DNA of 64,000 bases from Bacteroidota bacterium (GTDB lineage Bacteria; Bacteroidota; Bacteroidia; Chitinophagales; Chitinophagaceae). Every line of letters begins with the position of its first letter. Within the stretch, counting starts at the first letter, position 1. The notes under the pieces are model-generated. The model had not been told where the DNA came from and did not search any database. It saw only the letters and a list, made by a program, of their open reading frames with translations. The stretch lies in the NCBI GenBank assembly GCA_018268035.1, contig JAFDXI010000125.1, positions 62,001 through 126,000 on the forward strand, written 5' to 3'. Below, piece after piece: positions 10,339-18,776 of this stretch. Both the position numbers and the translations under genes were made by a program.

Positions 10339-12001
10339 AACAAACAGGTTTACAAGAAGGTTGCTGCGGGTGCTGGGAGTGTTTGTGCTCCTGTTTATTT
10401 TACTGGCCATTTATCTTGTTTGGGTTTCAGATATAAAACCGCCTGAAATAAAAGACAAAAGTGCGGAACAATTACAACGCATTCAACACGACAGTGATTT
10501 TTATACCATCAATAATAACTGGCTTCGTAAAAGTAATTCCGGCCTGTATGAAATGTATGTGGAAGGAAAACCTTTTGAACGTGGTGTTATCAATGGCAAA
10601 CTCAGTAAAGAATTATTACAAAGCCAGGAAGATTATTTTGCAGAGCAACTGGATAAAATGGTGCCTTCTTCTTTTTACCAGCACTTCCTGAAATATTTTA
10701 TCGGTTGGTTCAACCGCAAGCTGCCGGATAATATCACCGAAGAATATAAAGATGAAATTTACGGCATCTCTTTATCAGCATCTGATAAATACAATTATAT
10801 CGGCAGTCATTACAGCAGGTTGCTGAATTATCATGCTGCACACGATATAGGCCATGCATTACAAAATATGGCATTGGTGGGTTGTACATCTTTTGGCACC
10901 TGGGGCCCGATGAGCAAAGACAGCACGATGATTATCGGCCGCAATTTTGATTTTTATGTGAATGATGATTTTGCCAAAAACAAAATTGTGTTTTTCTGTA
11001 ACCCTTCACAGGGGCATAAGTTTATGTCCGTAACATGGGGTGGTTTTATCGGAGTGGTATCAGGCATGAATGATAAGGGATTGACGGTTACCATCAATGC
11101 AGATAAATCTGAAATACCCACGTCTTCGGCAACACCTGTATCGTTAGTAGCAAGAGAAATTTTACAGTATGCCGAGAACATTGACCAGGCATTAGCTATT
11201 GCAAAAAAAAGAAAGATGTTTGTGTCCGAATCTTTTTTAATTGGCTCTGCCGAAGACAGGAAAGCCATCATCATTGAAAAGACACCTGATACTTTAGCAA
11301 TTTATGACCCGAATCAGGATTATATAATGTGTGCCAACCAGTTTTTGAGTGATGCATTAAAAAATTCTGATGCCAACAAAATTCAATTGAAAGAAAATGC
11401 ATCACCATACCGGTATAAACGCCTCACACAATTGTTACAGGAAAATGGGAAAAATACAGTAACAAAAACCATTGCCATTTTGCGGAACCATGAAGGTCTG
11501 AATAATACTGATATTGGTTTGGGTAATGAAAGAACGATGAACCAGTTTATTTCTCATCACAGCATCGTGTTTGAACCGCAACAACTAAAAGTTTGGGTTT
11601 CTACTTCACCCTGGGAACTGGGTGAATATGTTTGTTATGACTTAAAAAAAATTTTTGCCTTAAATGGTTTACATGCAGATAAAGAAATTTATGACAGAGC
11701 TGAGAATGTGCCGGCAGATAGTTTTATACAAACACAAGCGTTTAAAAATTTTGAAAGATACCGTCAGCTTACACAACAATTATCTGATGGCAAAGATGTG
11801 AATGTGGACAGCGTGGTAGCCATGAATCCTTCTTACTATCATGCTTATGTGCTGGCAGGTGATTATTGTTATAAAAAAGAACAGTGGTCAAAAGCATTGA
11901 GGTTTTATGAGGCTGCATTGACCAAAGTGGTTGCTACAGAACCAGAAGCTGAACATATCAAGAAACAAATTGAATCCTGTAAAAAGAAAACAGTGAAATG
12001 A
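10331..12001 (+). CDS. C45-family Ntn-hydrolase/acyltransferase with N-terminal membrane anchor
   Basis: 556 residues. A basic N-terminus is followed by one membrane helix (about 12-33). The central domain is of the peptidase C45/acyl-CoA:6-APA acyltransferase type: the likely nucleophile is Cys185 in the GCTSFGTWG motif, followed by GRNFDF. A C-terminal TPR-like helical pair (about 515-545) follows. C45 relatives occur in flexirubin-type clusters, perhaps releasing or transferring acyl chains outside the membrane; the substrate is unknown. No free N-terminal Cys is present in the precursor, so activation would need internal cleavage. The ATG overlaps the upstream stop by eight bases. Confidence 0.8.
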   Translation: MLKTNRFTRRLLRVLGVFVLLFILLAIYLVWVSDIKPPEIKDKSAEQLQRIQHDSDFYTINNNWLRKSNSGLYEMYVEGKPFERGVINGKLSKELLQSQEDYFAEQLDKMVPSSFYQHFLKYFIGWFNRKLPDNITEEYKDEIYGISLSASDKYNYIGSHYSRLLNYHAAHDIGHALQNMALVGCTSFGTWGPMSKDSTMIIGRNFDFYVNDDFAKNKIVFFCNPSQGHKFMSVTWGGFIGVVSGMNDKGLTVTINADKSEIPTSSATPVSLVAREILQYAENIDQALAIAKKRKMFVSESFLIGSAEDRKAIIIEKTPDTLAIYDPNQDYIMCANQFLSDALKNSDANKIQLKENASPYRYKRLTQLLQENGKNTVTKTIAILRNHEGLNNTDIGLGNERTMNQFISHHSIVFEPQQLKVWVSTSPWELGEYVCYDLKKIFALNGLHADKEIYDRAENVPADSFIQTQAFKNFERYRQLTQQLSDGKDVNVDSVVAMNPSYYHAYVLAGDYCYKKEQWSKALRFYEAALTKVVATEPEAEHIKKQIESCKKKTVK

Positions 12002-12378
12002 TTGTTGGCATCGGAACAGATATTATTGAAGTGGAAAGAGTAGCTGCATCCATCGAAAAACAAAATGGGTTCAGGGAGTTGGTTTTTTCTGCTGATGAAA
12101 TTGCTTATTGCGAAAGCAAAACACATAAATACGAACATTATGCAGCAAGGCTTGCAGCAAAAGAAGCATTGGGCAAAGCGTTGGGCACGGGTTGGATGGA
12201 AGGCACCAACATCAATGAAGCAGAAATATTGAATGATGAAAAAGGAAAACCTTTCTTACATTTTACCGGCGCAACTGCAGCAATCATACTACCGATGAAT
12301 TTTATTTTTCATGTTTCAATGTCTCATATAAAATCTATGGCCACTGCGATAGTGGTGGTGGAAAAGATAACTAAGTAA
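11998..12378 (+). CDS. acpS: Holo-[acyl-carrier-protein] synthase (4'-phosphopantetheinyl transferase)
   Basis: 126 residues, the normal AcpS length. It has the MIVGIGTDIIE start with the Mg-binding Asp and the LAAKEALGKALGTG motif with the conserved Glu and Lys. It transfers phosphopantetheine from CoA to the serine of ACPs, so it can activate the two ACPs of this cluster as well as the fatty-acid ACP. It overlaps the previous stop by four bases (ATGA). A cluster-borne AcpS may be dedicated or the only copy in the genome; the window cannot tell. Confidence 0.93.
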   Translation: MIVGIGTDIIEVERVAASIEKQNGFRELVFSADEIAYCESKTHKYEHYAARLAAKEALGKALGTGWMEGTNINEAEILNDEKGKPFLHFTGATAAIILPMNFIFHVSMSHIKSMATAIVVVEKITK

Positions 12379-12717
12379 GCTTGTTATTAATAATATATAA
12401 ACAAATCATTACCCATAAAAACATTGAATTGAATATCCCTGCATATTTTAACAACCATTCATATAAATCCTTGAAAAAATGGGCAAAAGAATTTGTCTAT
12501 TGTAACCTACTCCAATGTCTCTTTAAAAAAATTTGAAGTTTAATGATATTTTATTTGTTTTGCCAGTTCGTCAATTAAATAATTTCAGATAAATAAAATA
12601 AGCAGATTTTTGCTCCTTATGAAAAATCATTTTTACAATAATGAATTAAGCATACAGGTGGATGTTGACACAGGATTTATTTGTTTACATTGAATAAAAA
12701 AATAAGAAATTACATTC
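12379..12717. other. 339-base AT-rich intergenic gap, no gene seen
   Basis: Separates acpS from fabG within the cluster. It is AT-rich, with no convincing ORF, hairpin terminator or TAnnTTTG box. It probably holds an internal promoter for the fabG gene, but I cannot point to it. Confidence 0.4.
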
Positions 12718-13446
12718 ATGAAATCAGCATTGGTAACAGGTGGTTCAAGGGGAATTGGAAAAGCAATTTGCATTAAGCTGGCATCAATGGGGTACCACAT
12801 CCTCATCAATTATAAAAGCAATGAAACCGAAGCGCAGAAAACATTACAGGCTATCGAAGAAAAAAATGCAACTGCTGAATTAATCCCTTTTGATGTGGCT
12901 GATAAAGAAGCAGTCAAAAATGTGTTGGGCAACTGGATTGAAATGAACCCGGACAAACCAATCGAAGTGCTGGTTAACAATGCGGGCATAAGGGATGATG
13001 CATTGATGTTCTGGATGAAAGATGAACAATGGGAGGCAGTAATAAAAACAAACCTTGATGCATATTTTTATGTCACCAGACTGGTTGTGAGCAACATGTT
13101 ACAAAAACGATATGGAAGGATCATCAATATAGTATCACTCTCTGGTATTAAAGGTATGCCCGGGCAGGTAAATTATTCAGCAGCAAAAGCAGGTATCATC
13201 GGCGCCACCAAAGCATTGGCACAGGAAGTGGGCAAAAGAAATATTACAGTGAACGCTGTAGCGCCCGGTTTCATTAAAACGGATATGACAGAGGATTTGG
13301 ATGAAAACCAGCTCAACCAATTAGTGCCTGTAAACCGTTTTGGCACTGCTGAAGAAGTGGCATACACTGTTGGTTTCCTCGCTGCAAAAGAAGCAGCTTA
13401 TATTACCGGTGAAGTAATTTCTGTGAATGGCGGTTTATATACATAG
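12718..13446 (+). CDS. fabG: 3-oxoacyl-[ACP] reductase (FabG-type SDR) of the cluster
   Basis: 242 residues of classical SDR. It has the NADPH-binding TGGSRGIGKA, NNAG (about residue 89), the catalytic Ser region (VSLSG) and YSAAK. It ends with the FabG-like GEVISVNGGLYT. It would reduce the 3-ketoacyl-ACP made by the cluster ketosynthases, cooperating with the dehydratase at about 16 kb to build conjugated double bonds. A second, unlinked FabG lies at 53.2-53.9 kb and is the likelier housekeeping enzyme. Confidence 0.9.
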   Translation: MKSALVTGGSRGIGKAICIKLASMGYHILINYKSNETEAQKTLQAIEEKNATAELIPFDVADKEAVKNVLGNWIEMNPDKPIEVLVNNAGIRDDALMFWMKDEQWEAVIKTNLDAYFYVTRLVVSNMLQKRYGRIINIVSLSGIKGMPGQVNYSAAKAGIIGATKALAQEVGKRNITVNAVAPGFIKTDMTEDLDENQLNQLVPVNRFGTAEEVAYTVGFLAAKEAAYITGEVISVNGGLYT

Positions 13447-13599
13447 AAAAGAATCCATCAATTCTATTTCCTTTCAATTATAACCAATTAAAATTTTTTT
13501 CTAGGTTTAGTAAAAATTAACTCGCTTAACCATATCTGAAATTTGTTAACTTAACTGTCAAAAGAATAAAAGCTTTCTAATTTTAAATATGAAGAATTG

Positions 13600-14820
13600 A
13601 TGATGAAGAGAGTTGTTATAACAGGATTGGGAATTTACTCATGCATTGGTAAAAACCTTGATGAAGTGGCTACATCACTATATCAGGGCAAATCAGGTAT
13701 TGTACTAGATCCGGTAAGAAAAGAATTTGGCTACCGTTCAGGTTTAACAGGCTGGGTGGATCGGCCTAATTTAAAAGAACTGCTCGACAGGAGGTCACGT
13801 ATCATGCTTCCTGAACAGGCTGAATATGCTTACCTGTCAACGCTTGAAGCTATTCAATATGCTCAGCTTGATGAAGAATATTTTCACAAAAGCGAGGTAG
13901 GAATTTTATTTGGCAATGATAGCTCTGCCGAACCCGTCATCCTTGCCAACGACCTGATGCGCCTGAAAAAAGATACAACACTGGTGGGCTCAGCTTCAGT
14001 ATTTAAAACTATGAACTCAACTGTGACGATGAACCTCGCTACCATCTTTAAATTAAGAGGTATCAACTTCACTGTGAGTGCTGCCTGCGCCAGTGGTTCA
14101 CATGCAATAGGGCTCGCTTATCTGTTTATAAAAACAGGGTTGCAGGAATGTGTCATTGCCGGTGGCGCACAGGAAATCAACCACCTTTCTATGGGCAATT
14201 TTGATGCGCTCTCTGCTTTCTCCACCCGTGAAGCAGAACCAGAAAAAGCATCAAGGCCATTCGACCGCAACCGTGATGGTTTAGTGCCCAGTGGTGGCGC
14301 TGCAACTGTGATTCTTGAAAGCCTTGAATCAGCTCAGAAAAGAGGCGCGAAAATTTTGGGCGAAGTGATTGGTTATGGTTTTTCATCTAATGGTGAACAC
14401 ATTTCCAACCCAACTGTAGATGGGCCTGAACGGTCTTTGTTAATGGCTTTGAAAGATGCAGGCAAGCGTGCCGATGAAATTAATTATATCAATGCACATG
14501 CTACATCAACACCTGCAGGTGATGCCAGTGAAGCCAAAGCCATCAATAATGTTTTTGGCGCTTCAAATCCATATATAAGTTCTACCAAATCTATGACAGG
14601 ACATGAATGCTGGATGGCTGGCGCCAGCGAAGTTGTTTACTCCATGCTGATGATGCAAAATAATTTTATTGCACCCAATATCAATTTTGAAGAGCCTGAT
14701 GTAGATTCTGCTAAATTGAATATTGTAAAAAGTACACTGGAAAGAAATATAAATGTATTTTTGAGCAATTCCTTTGGTTTTGGAGGTACAAATTCATCAA
14801 TAATAATTTCAAAATACTGA
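13600..14820 (+). CDS. Beta-ketoacyl-ACP synthase (FabF-like)
   Basis: 406 residues of the thiolase-fold condensing enzyme family. The complete catalytic triad is visible: Cys in AACASGSHA, first His in NAHATSTPAGD and second His in KSMTGHECWMAGA. The C-terminal NSFGFGGTNSS loop is also present. It probably extends or starts the polyene chain on the adjacent ACP. In-frame ATGs occur at 13600 and 13603; a TTG at 13597 is less likely. The ACP gene starts 12 bases after its stop. Confidence 0.92.
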   Translation: MMKRVVITGLGIYSCIGKNLDEVATSLYQGKSGIVLDPVRKEFGYRSGLTGWVDRPNLKELLDRRSRIMLPEQAEYAYLSTLEAIQYAQLDEEYFHKSEVGILFGNDSSAEPVILANDLMRLKKDTTLVGSASVFKTMNSTVTMNLATIFKLRGINFTVSAACASGSHAIGLAYLFIKTGLQECVIAGGAQEINHLSMGNFDALSAFSTREAEPEKASRPFDRNRDGLVPSGGAATVILESLESAQKRGAKILGEVIGYGFSSNGEHISNPTVDGPERSLLMALKDAGKRADEINYINAHATSTPAGDASEAKAINNVFGASNPYISSTKSMTGHECWMAGASEVVYSMLMMQNNFIAPNINFEEPDVDSAKLNIVKSTLERNINVFLSNSFGFGGTNSSIIISKY

Positions 14821-14832
14821 ACCTTGACTGAC

Positions 14833-15093
14833 ATGAATAGCAATGAAGAGATAATAGCAAAGATTAATAATTTTCTTGCTGAAGAGTTTGAAGTGAGCTT
14901 GGAAAAAATTGTTCCCGGGGCTGACTTAAAAGAAACACTTGATTTGGACAGCCTTGATTATATAGACCTGGTCGTTGTAATTGAAAATAATTTTTCTTTT
15001 AAAGTAAAACCAGGCGATTTTGCACATATTACCACCTTCAGCGATTTTTATAATTACATTATTTCGCGGGTAAATTCTAAAGCGCTTGTATAA
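14833..15093 (+). CDS. Acyl carrier protein
   Basis: 86-residue acidic four-helix ACP with the phosphopantetheine serine in LDLDSLDYIDL. It lies immediately downstream of the ketosynthase and overlaps the acyltransferase by one base (TAATG), so it is probably the dedicated carrier of the growing chain. A TTG at 14824 would add three residues; the ATG at 14833 is chosen. Confidence 0.9.
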   Translation: MNSNEEIIAKINNFLAEEFEVSLEKIVPGADLKETLDLDSLDYIDLVVVIENNFSFKVKPGDFAHITTFSDFYNYIISRVNSKALV

Positions 15094-15974
15094 TGCCTTC
15101 CTGGCAGGGAAAATCTAAAGGCACTCCATTAGGATACAGCATTTTTGTAGCAATAATAAAAAAACTGGGTGTGCGCCCAGCCTATTTTTTATTGGCTGTT
15201 GTTGCTGGGTATTATTTTCTTTTTTCCTACAAAACTTCAAAACCTATCTATTGTTTTTATCGTAAGCGGCTTAACTATGGAAGGATATTTTCATTATATA
15301 AATTATACAGGAATTATTACAGGCTTGGACAGACATTGATTGATAAAATAGCCATCATGTCCGGCGCTGGCCAACAATTCACTTTTAATTTTGATGGAGA
15401 AGAAAACCTGAGAAACATCACTGCCCTGCAAAGAGGTGGTTTATTATTAAGCGCACATATTGGCAATTGGGAAATTGCAGGTTTTTTATTAAAACGATTA
15501 AATACCCGCATCAATATTGTGATGTTTGATGGCGAACATCAGAAAATTAAAGAGTACCTTGCTTCTGTAACAGAAAAGAATACTGCTAATCTTATTGTCA
15601 TTAAAAATGACCTCTCCCATATTTTTGAAATAGCAGAAGCTTTGAAAAATAATGAACTGGTATGTATGCATGCAGACAGGTTTGTGGAAGGCAATAAAAC
15701 TATTACTCACAATTTTTTAGGTGATAAAGCAAATTTTCCAATAGGCCCTTTTTTACTTGCATTAAAATTCAGGATTCCGGTTGCTTTTGTTTTTGCGATG
15801 AAAGAAACTACCTTTCATTATCATTTTTCTTCCACTGATGCAAAAGAATATGATGGTGATAATATGAATATTTTTATTGCACAAATTCTCGATGATTTTA
15901 CAAAAGCAATGGAAGAAAAAGTCAAAGCTTATCCCGAACAATGGTTTAATTATTTTGATTTCTGGAAACAATGA
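15093..15974 (+). CDS. LpxL/HtrB-like lysophospholipid acyltransferase
   Basis: 293 residues. It has a hydrophobic N-terminal segment (about 30-48) and the LpxL-type catalytic motif AHIGNWE (HX4E), followed by the MHADRF segment that resembles the family's second block. It would transfer an acyl chain at the inner membrane. In flexirubin and aryl-polyene clusters such enzymes are proposed to attach the aryl-polyene to a lipid or resorcinol head; which one applies here is open. Start codon overlaps the ACP stop, end overlaps the dehydratase start by four bases. Confidence 0.85.
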   Translation: MPSWQGKSKGTPLGYSIFVAIIKKLGVRPAYFLLAVVAGYYFLFSYKTSKPIYCFYRKRLNYGRIFSLYKLYRNYYRLGQTLIDKIAIMSGAGQQFTFNFDGEENLRNITALQRGGLLLSAHIGNWEIAGFLLKRLNTRINIVMFDGEHQKIKEYLASVTEKNTANLIVIKNDLSHIFEIAEALKNNELVCMHADRFVEGNKTITHNFLGDKANFPIGPFLLALKFRIPVAFVFAMKETTFHYHFSSTDAKEYDGDNMNIFIAQILDDFTKAMEEKVKAYPEQWFNYFDFWKQ

Positions 15975-16387
15975 ACAAACTACCTGACATATTATCATTA
16001 ATACCGCAACGCCATCCTTTTGTTATGGTAGATGCTTTACTGGAAGCTGACGAAAAAAAAGCTACCAGTATTTTTAAAATAGAAGAAAAAAATATCTTTT
16101 TTGAAACAGGCAGGTTAGCAGAAGCTGCACTTGTTGAAAACATAGCACAAACGGCTGCTGCAAGAATTGGATATTTATCTGTATTGGAAAATAAAACTGT
16201 CCCTGTAGGTTTTTTAGGTGCAGTTCAAAACTTTGAAGTATTTTGCCTCCCGCAATTGCACCAGGAATTAACCACAGAGATTGCAGTAGAACATATTGTC
16301 TTTAATGCTGCTATAATCAGTGGTTACACCAGGTGTGGTGCAACAAAAATTGCCTCATGCACTATGAAAATTTTTATTTTAAACTAA
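15971..16387 (+). CDS. 3-hydroxyacyl-ACP dehydratase-like hotdog protein (ApeP/FabZ-like)
   Basis: 138 residues. The start IPQRHPFVMVDALL matches the FabZ/FabA-type hotdog N-terminus, and VENIAQTAAARIGY matches the central helix with its conserved Glu. The classical FabZ GHFPG loop is absent; the corresponding stretch reads FFETGRLAEAALV. This is the pattern of the divergent dehydratases found in aryl-polyene and flexirubin clusters. Likely role: dehydrating 3-hydroxyacyl-ACP to the trans-2-enoyl form. Whether the missing His is replaced by the His in QRHPF is not known from sequence. ATGA overlap with the previous gene. Confidence 0.78.
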   Translation: MNKLPDILSLIPQRHPFVMVDALLEADEKKATSIFKIEEKNIFFETGRLAEAALVENIAQTAAARIGYLSVLENKTVPVGFLGAVQNFEVFCLPQLHQELTTEIAVEHIVFNAAIISGYTRCGATKIASCTMKIFILN

Positions 16388-16397
16388 ATTATCGTTT

Positions 16398-17048
16398 ATG
16401 AAACACACAATCAAAGTACTCGTTTTTGCAGCATCATGTTTTTTCCTGAATAACAGTTTTGCACAAACAGCAAAAGACGTTTTTAACAACAACGAAACAT
16501 CCATATTTTATCTTGGAGTTGATTTCACACAATCAAAATTGATTGACGATGTCACTGCCAATGAAAATGATATCCGTGACCGGCAATATGATGGCATTAA
16601 TGAAGTAATTGTAGCCGAGCCAAAGAAATATGATATAGCCAAAGCTTTTCACAGAAGTGAAATGGACCATGACCTGGGTTATGTAAATAAAAAAAATGAA
16701 AACGCTAATGCTGCCGAAATTAAATCAACCAATACTGGAGATTTTCACCGTTTTACAGATGCTGATGTTGCAAAAGTTGTCAGCAGTTATGACTTCGGCA
16801 ATAAAAAAGGTGTGGGGCTGATGTTTGTTACTGAAGCAATGAGCAAATCAAAAAAAGCAGTTGCAGTATGGGTTACCTTGCTGGATATGCAATCAAAAAA
16901 AGTATTGATGACAGAACGCGTTGAAGGAGTAGTAAGCAAGTTTGGAGGATTTGGTTTCAGAAACTATTGGGCATCTGCATTCAAGGATATGATTGATAAT
17001 ATCAGCAAAAAAGGGTATGATAACTGGCGCTCCAAATACGGTAATTAA
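16398..17048 (+). CDS. Secreted protein of unknown function
   Basis: 216 residues. Signal peptide at about residues 1-23 (hydrophobic, ends NSFAQ), then a soluble, probably periplasmic domain with the segments FYLGVDFTQSKL and VAVWVTLLDMQSKKVLMTER, which suggest an alpha/beta fold. There is no lipobox or catalytic motif I recognise. Its position 10 bases after the dehydratase and inside the plus-strand run suggests a role in handling or exporting the cluster product, but this is inference from context only. Confidence 0.75.
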   Translation: MKHTIKVLVFAASCFFLNNSFAQTAKDVFNNNETSIFYLGVDFTQSKLIDDVTANENDIRDRQYDGINEVIVAEPKKYDIAKAFHRSEMDHDLGYVNKKNENANAAEIKSTNTGDFHRFTDADVAKVVSSYDFGNKKGVGLMFVTEAMSKSKKAVAVWVTLLDMQSKKVLMTERVEGVVSKFGGFGFRNYWASAFKDMIDNISKKGYDNWRSKYGN

Positions 17049-17114
17049 AAAAATAAATTTTGTACCCGGTATGAATCATTATTTTGCCGGCGTGTAAATG
17101 TTGCTGGAAAAATA

Positions 17115-17537
17115 ATGAGTAAAATACTGACTGAAAGAATAAAGGTATTGGTAAGGTTTAATGAAGCCGACCCTTTGGGTATGGTTTGGCATGGGCATTA
17201 CATCAGGTATTTTGAAGATGGCAGGGAAGCATTCGGCAGCCGTTTCGGTTTGAGGTACCTGGATTTTTATAATCATGGTTATATTGTTCCTATCGTGAAT
17301 GTACAATGTGATTATAAACGTTCACTCAGGTATGGTGAAACAGTATTGATTGAAACCCGATATGAACCCTGCGAAGCAGCCAAACTGATATTTCATTATA
17401 CCCTTTACAATGCTGAAAGCAATGAAATAGTAGCAACCGGCCAATCAGTCCAGGTGTTTTTAGACAGGGAAAAACATTTACTCCAATTCACTAATCCTCC
17501 ATTCTTTGAAGATTGGAAAAAAGTATGGCATCAATAA
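17115..17537 (+). CDS. Acyl-CoA/acyl-ACP thioesterase (4HBT, YbgC-like)
   Basis: 140 residues of hotdog fold. The motif VRFNEADPLGMVWHGHYIRY holds the catalytic Asp of the 4-hydroxybenzoyl-CoA thioesterase type. It probably hydrolyses or proof-reads aryl- or acyl-thioesters during pigment synthesis; flexirubin-type clusters usually include such a protein. Preceded by a 66-base gap, so it could have its own promoter (a near-consensus TAAATTTTG sits about 55 bases upstream). Confidence 0.87.
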   Translation: MSKILTERIKVLVRFNEADPLGMVWHGHYIRYFEDGREAFGSRFGLRYLDFYNHGYIVPIVNVQCDYKRSLRYGETVLIETRYEPCEAAKLIFHYTLYNAESNEIVATGQSVQVFLDREKHLLQFTNPPFFEDWKKVWHQ

Positions 17538-17571
17538 AATACTTGTGAGCAATTTTTAATCAAAACAAAAC

Positions 17572-18648
17572 ATGCAATTTTTTTCTACAGACAACACATC
17601 AGCATTTGAGTCAAAACATTTAGCGCAGGTCATTGCATTTGGACCAGTAGTTTTTCAGGTGGCAAGGGTGATGAGAAATTCAGGCATACTGAAAGCAATT
17701 GAAGATAGTGGTACAGCAGGTTTAACGCTTGATGCCATTGTGGAAAAAGTAAATCTCCCGCATTATGGTGTACGCGTTTTGCTGGAGTCAGGACTTGGTA
17801 TAGGGCTTGTAATTTTTAATGAAGGCACTTACAAAACAACCAAGACAGCACATTTTATTTTGCACGACCCGCTCACCAACGTGAACATGAATTTTATTCA
17901 TGACGTAAATTATAAGGGGCTCTTTCACTTAGAAGAAAGTATCAAAACCGGCAAGCCTGCAGGCTTGCAGGAACTGGGTAACTGGCCGACTATTTACGAA
18001 GGCCTTTCTCAACTGCCTCCACATATTCAAAAAAGCTGGTTTGGTTTTGACCACTTTTTTTCTGATACCGCATTCCCGCAAACATTGCCACATATCTATG
18101 ATCACAACAAAATAAAAAACCTGTTGGATGTAGGTGGCAATACAGGCAAATGGGCAATTGCCAGTACACAATACAACAAAGATGTTCATATCACCATCAT
18201 GGATTTGCCACAACAACTTGAAATGGCAAAAGCAAGAATCAATGAGTTGGTATTAAATGACAGGGTTTCTTTTCATCCCGTAAATATTTTAGATGAACAA
18301 CAACCTTTTCCAAAAGGGTTTGATGCCATCTGGATGAGCCAGTTCCTCGATTGTTTTTCAGAGGATGAAATTGTTTCTATCTTAAAAAGGTGCCATGCAG
18401 CACTCGATGATGATGGCTATGTGTATATCCTTGAAGCATTCTGGGATAAACAACGTTTTGAAACAGCTGCATTTTGTTTACAGCAAACTTCTATTTACTT
18501 TACGGCATTGGCGAATGGCAACAGCCAGATGTATGATTCCAGGGTGTTTATTGCCTGTATTGATAAAGCAGGTTTTGAAATTGTTGAAGAAACAAATGAT
18601 ATCGGACTTAGCCATACTTTACTGAAATGCAGGAAATGCAGTGAATAG
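17572..18648 (+). CDS. SAM-dependent O-methyltransferase-like protein
   Basis: 358 residues. The N-terminal half (about 20-100) has the winged-helix dimerisation layout of plant- and hydroxyneurosporene-type O-methyltransferases. The C-terminal half is a class I SAM fold with LLDVGGNTGKWA (motif I) and the acidic MDLPQQ (motif II). It may O- or C-methylate the aryl head group. With the methyltransferase fused to the exporter, the cluster has two methyl-transfer domains. Confidence 0.82.
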   Translation: MQFFSTDNTSAFESKHLAQVIAFGPVVFQVARVMRNSGILKAIEDSGTAGLTLDAIVEKVNLPHYGVRVLLESGLGIGLVIFNEGTYKTTKTAHFILHDPLTNVNMNFIHDVNYKGLFHLEESIKTGKPAGLQELGNWPTIYEGLSQLPPHIQKSWFGFDHFFSDTAFPQTLPHIYDHNKIKNLLDVGGNTGKWAIASTQYNKDVHITIMDLPQQLEMAKARINELVLNDRVSFHPVNILDEQQPFPKGFDAIWMSQFLDCFSEDEIVSILKRCHAALDDDGYVYILEAFWDKQRFETAAFCLQQTSIYFTALANGNSQMYDSRVFIACIDKAGFEIVEETNDIGLSHTLLKCRKCSE

Positions 18649-18776
18649 ATTTTCCCTTTTACTTTTTGAAACAATAGAATTTTAAATAAAAGACAATTTT
18701 GTCCCGTATTTTTAAATGTCATTATTAATACCGGTTACAGAAATAAACATTCAAAATAAAATCCACAAATAAATTT

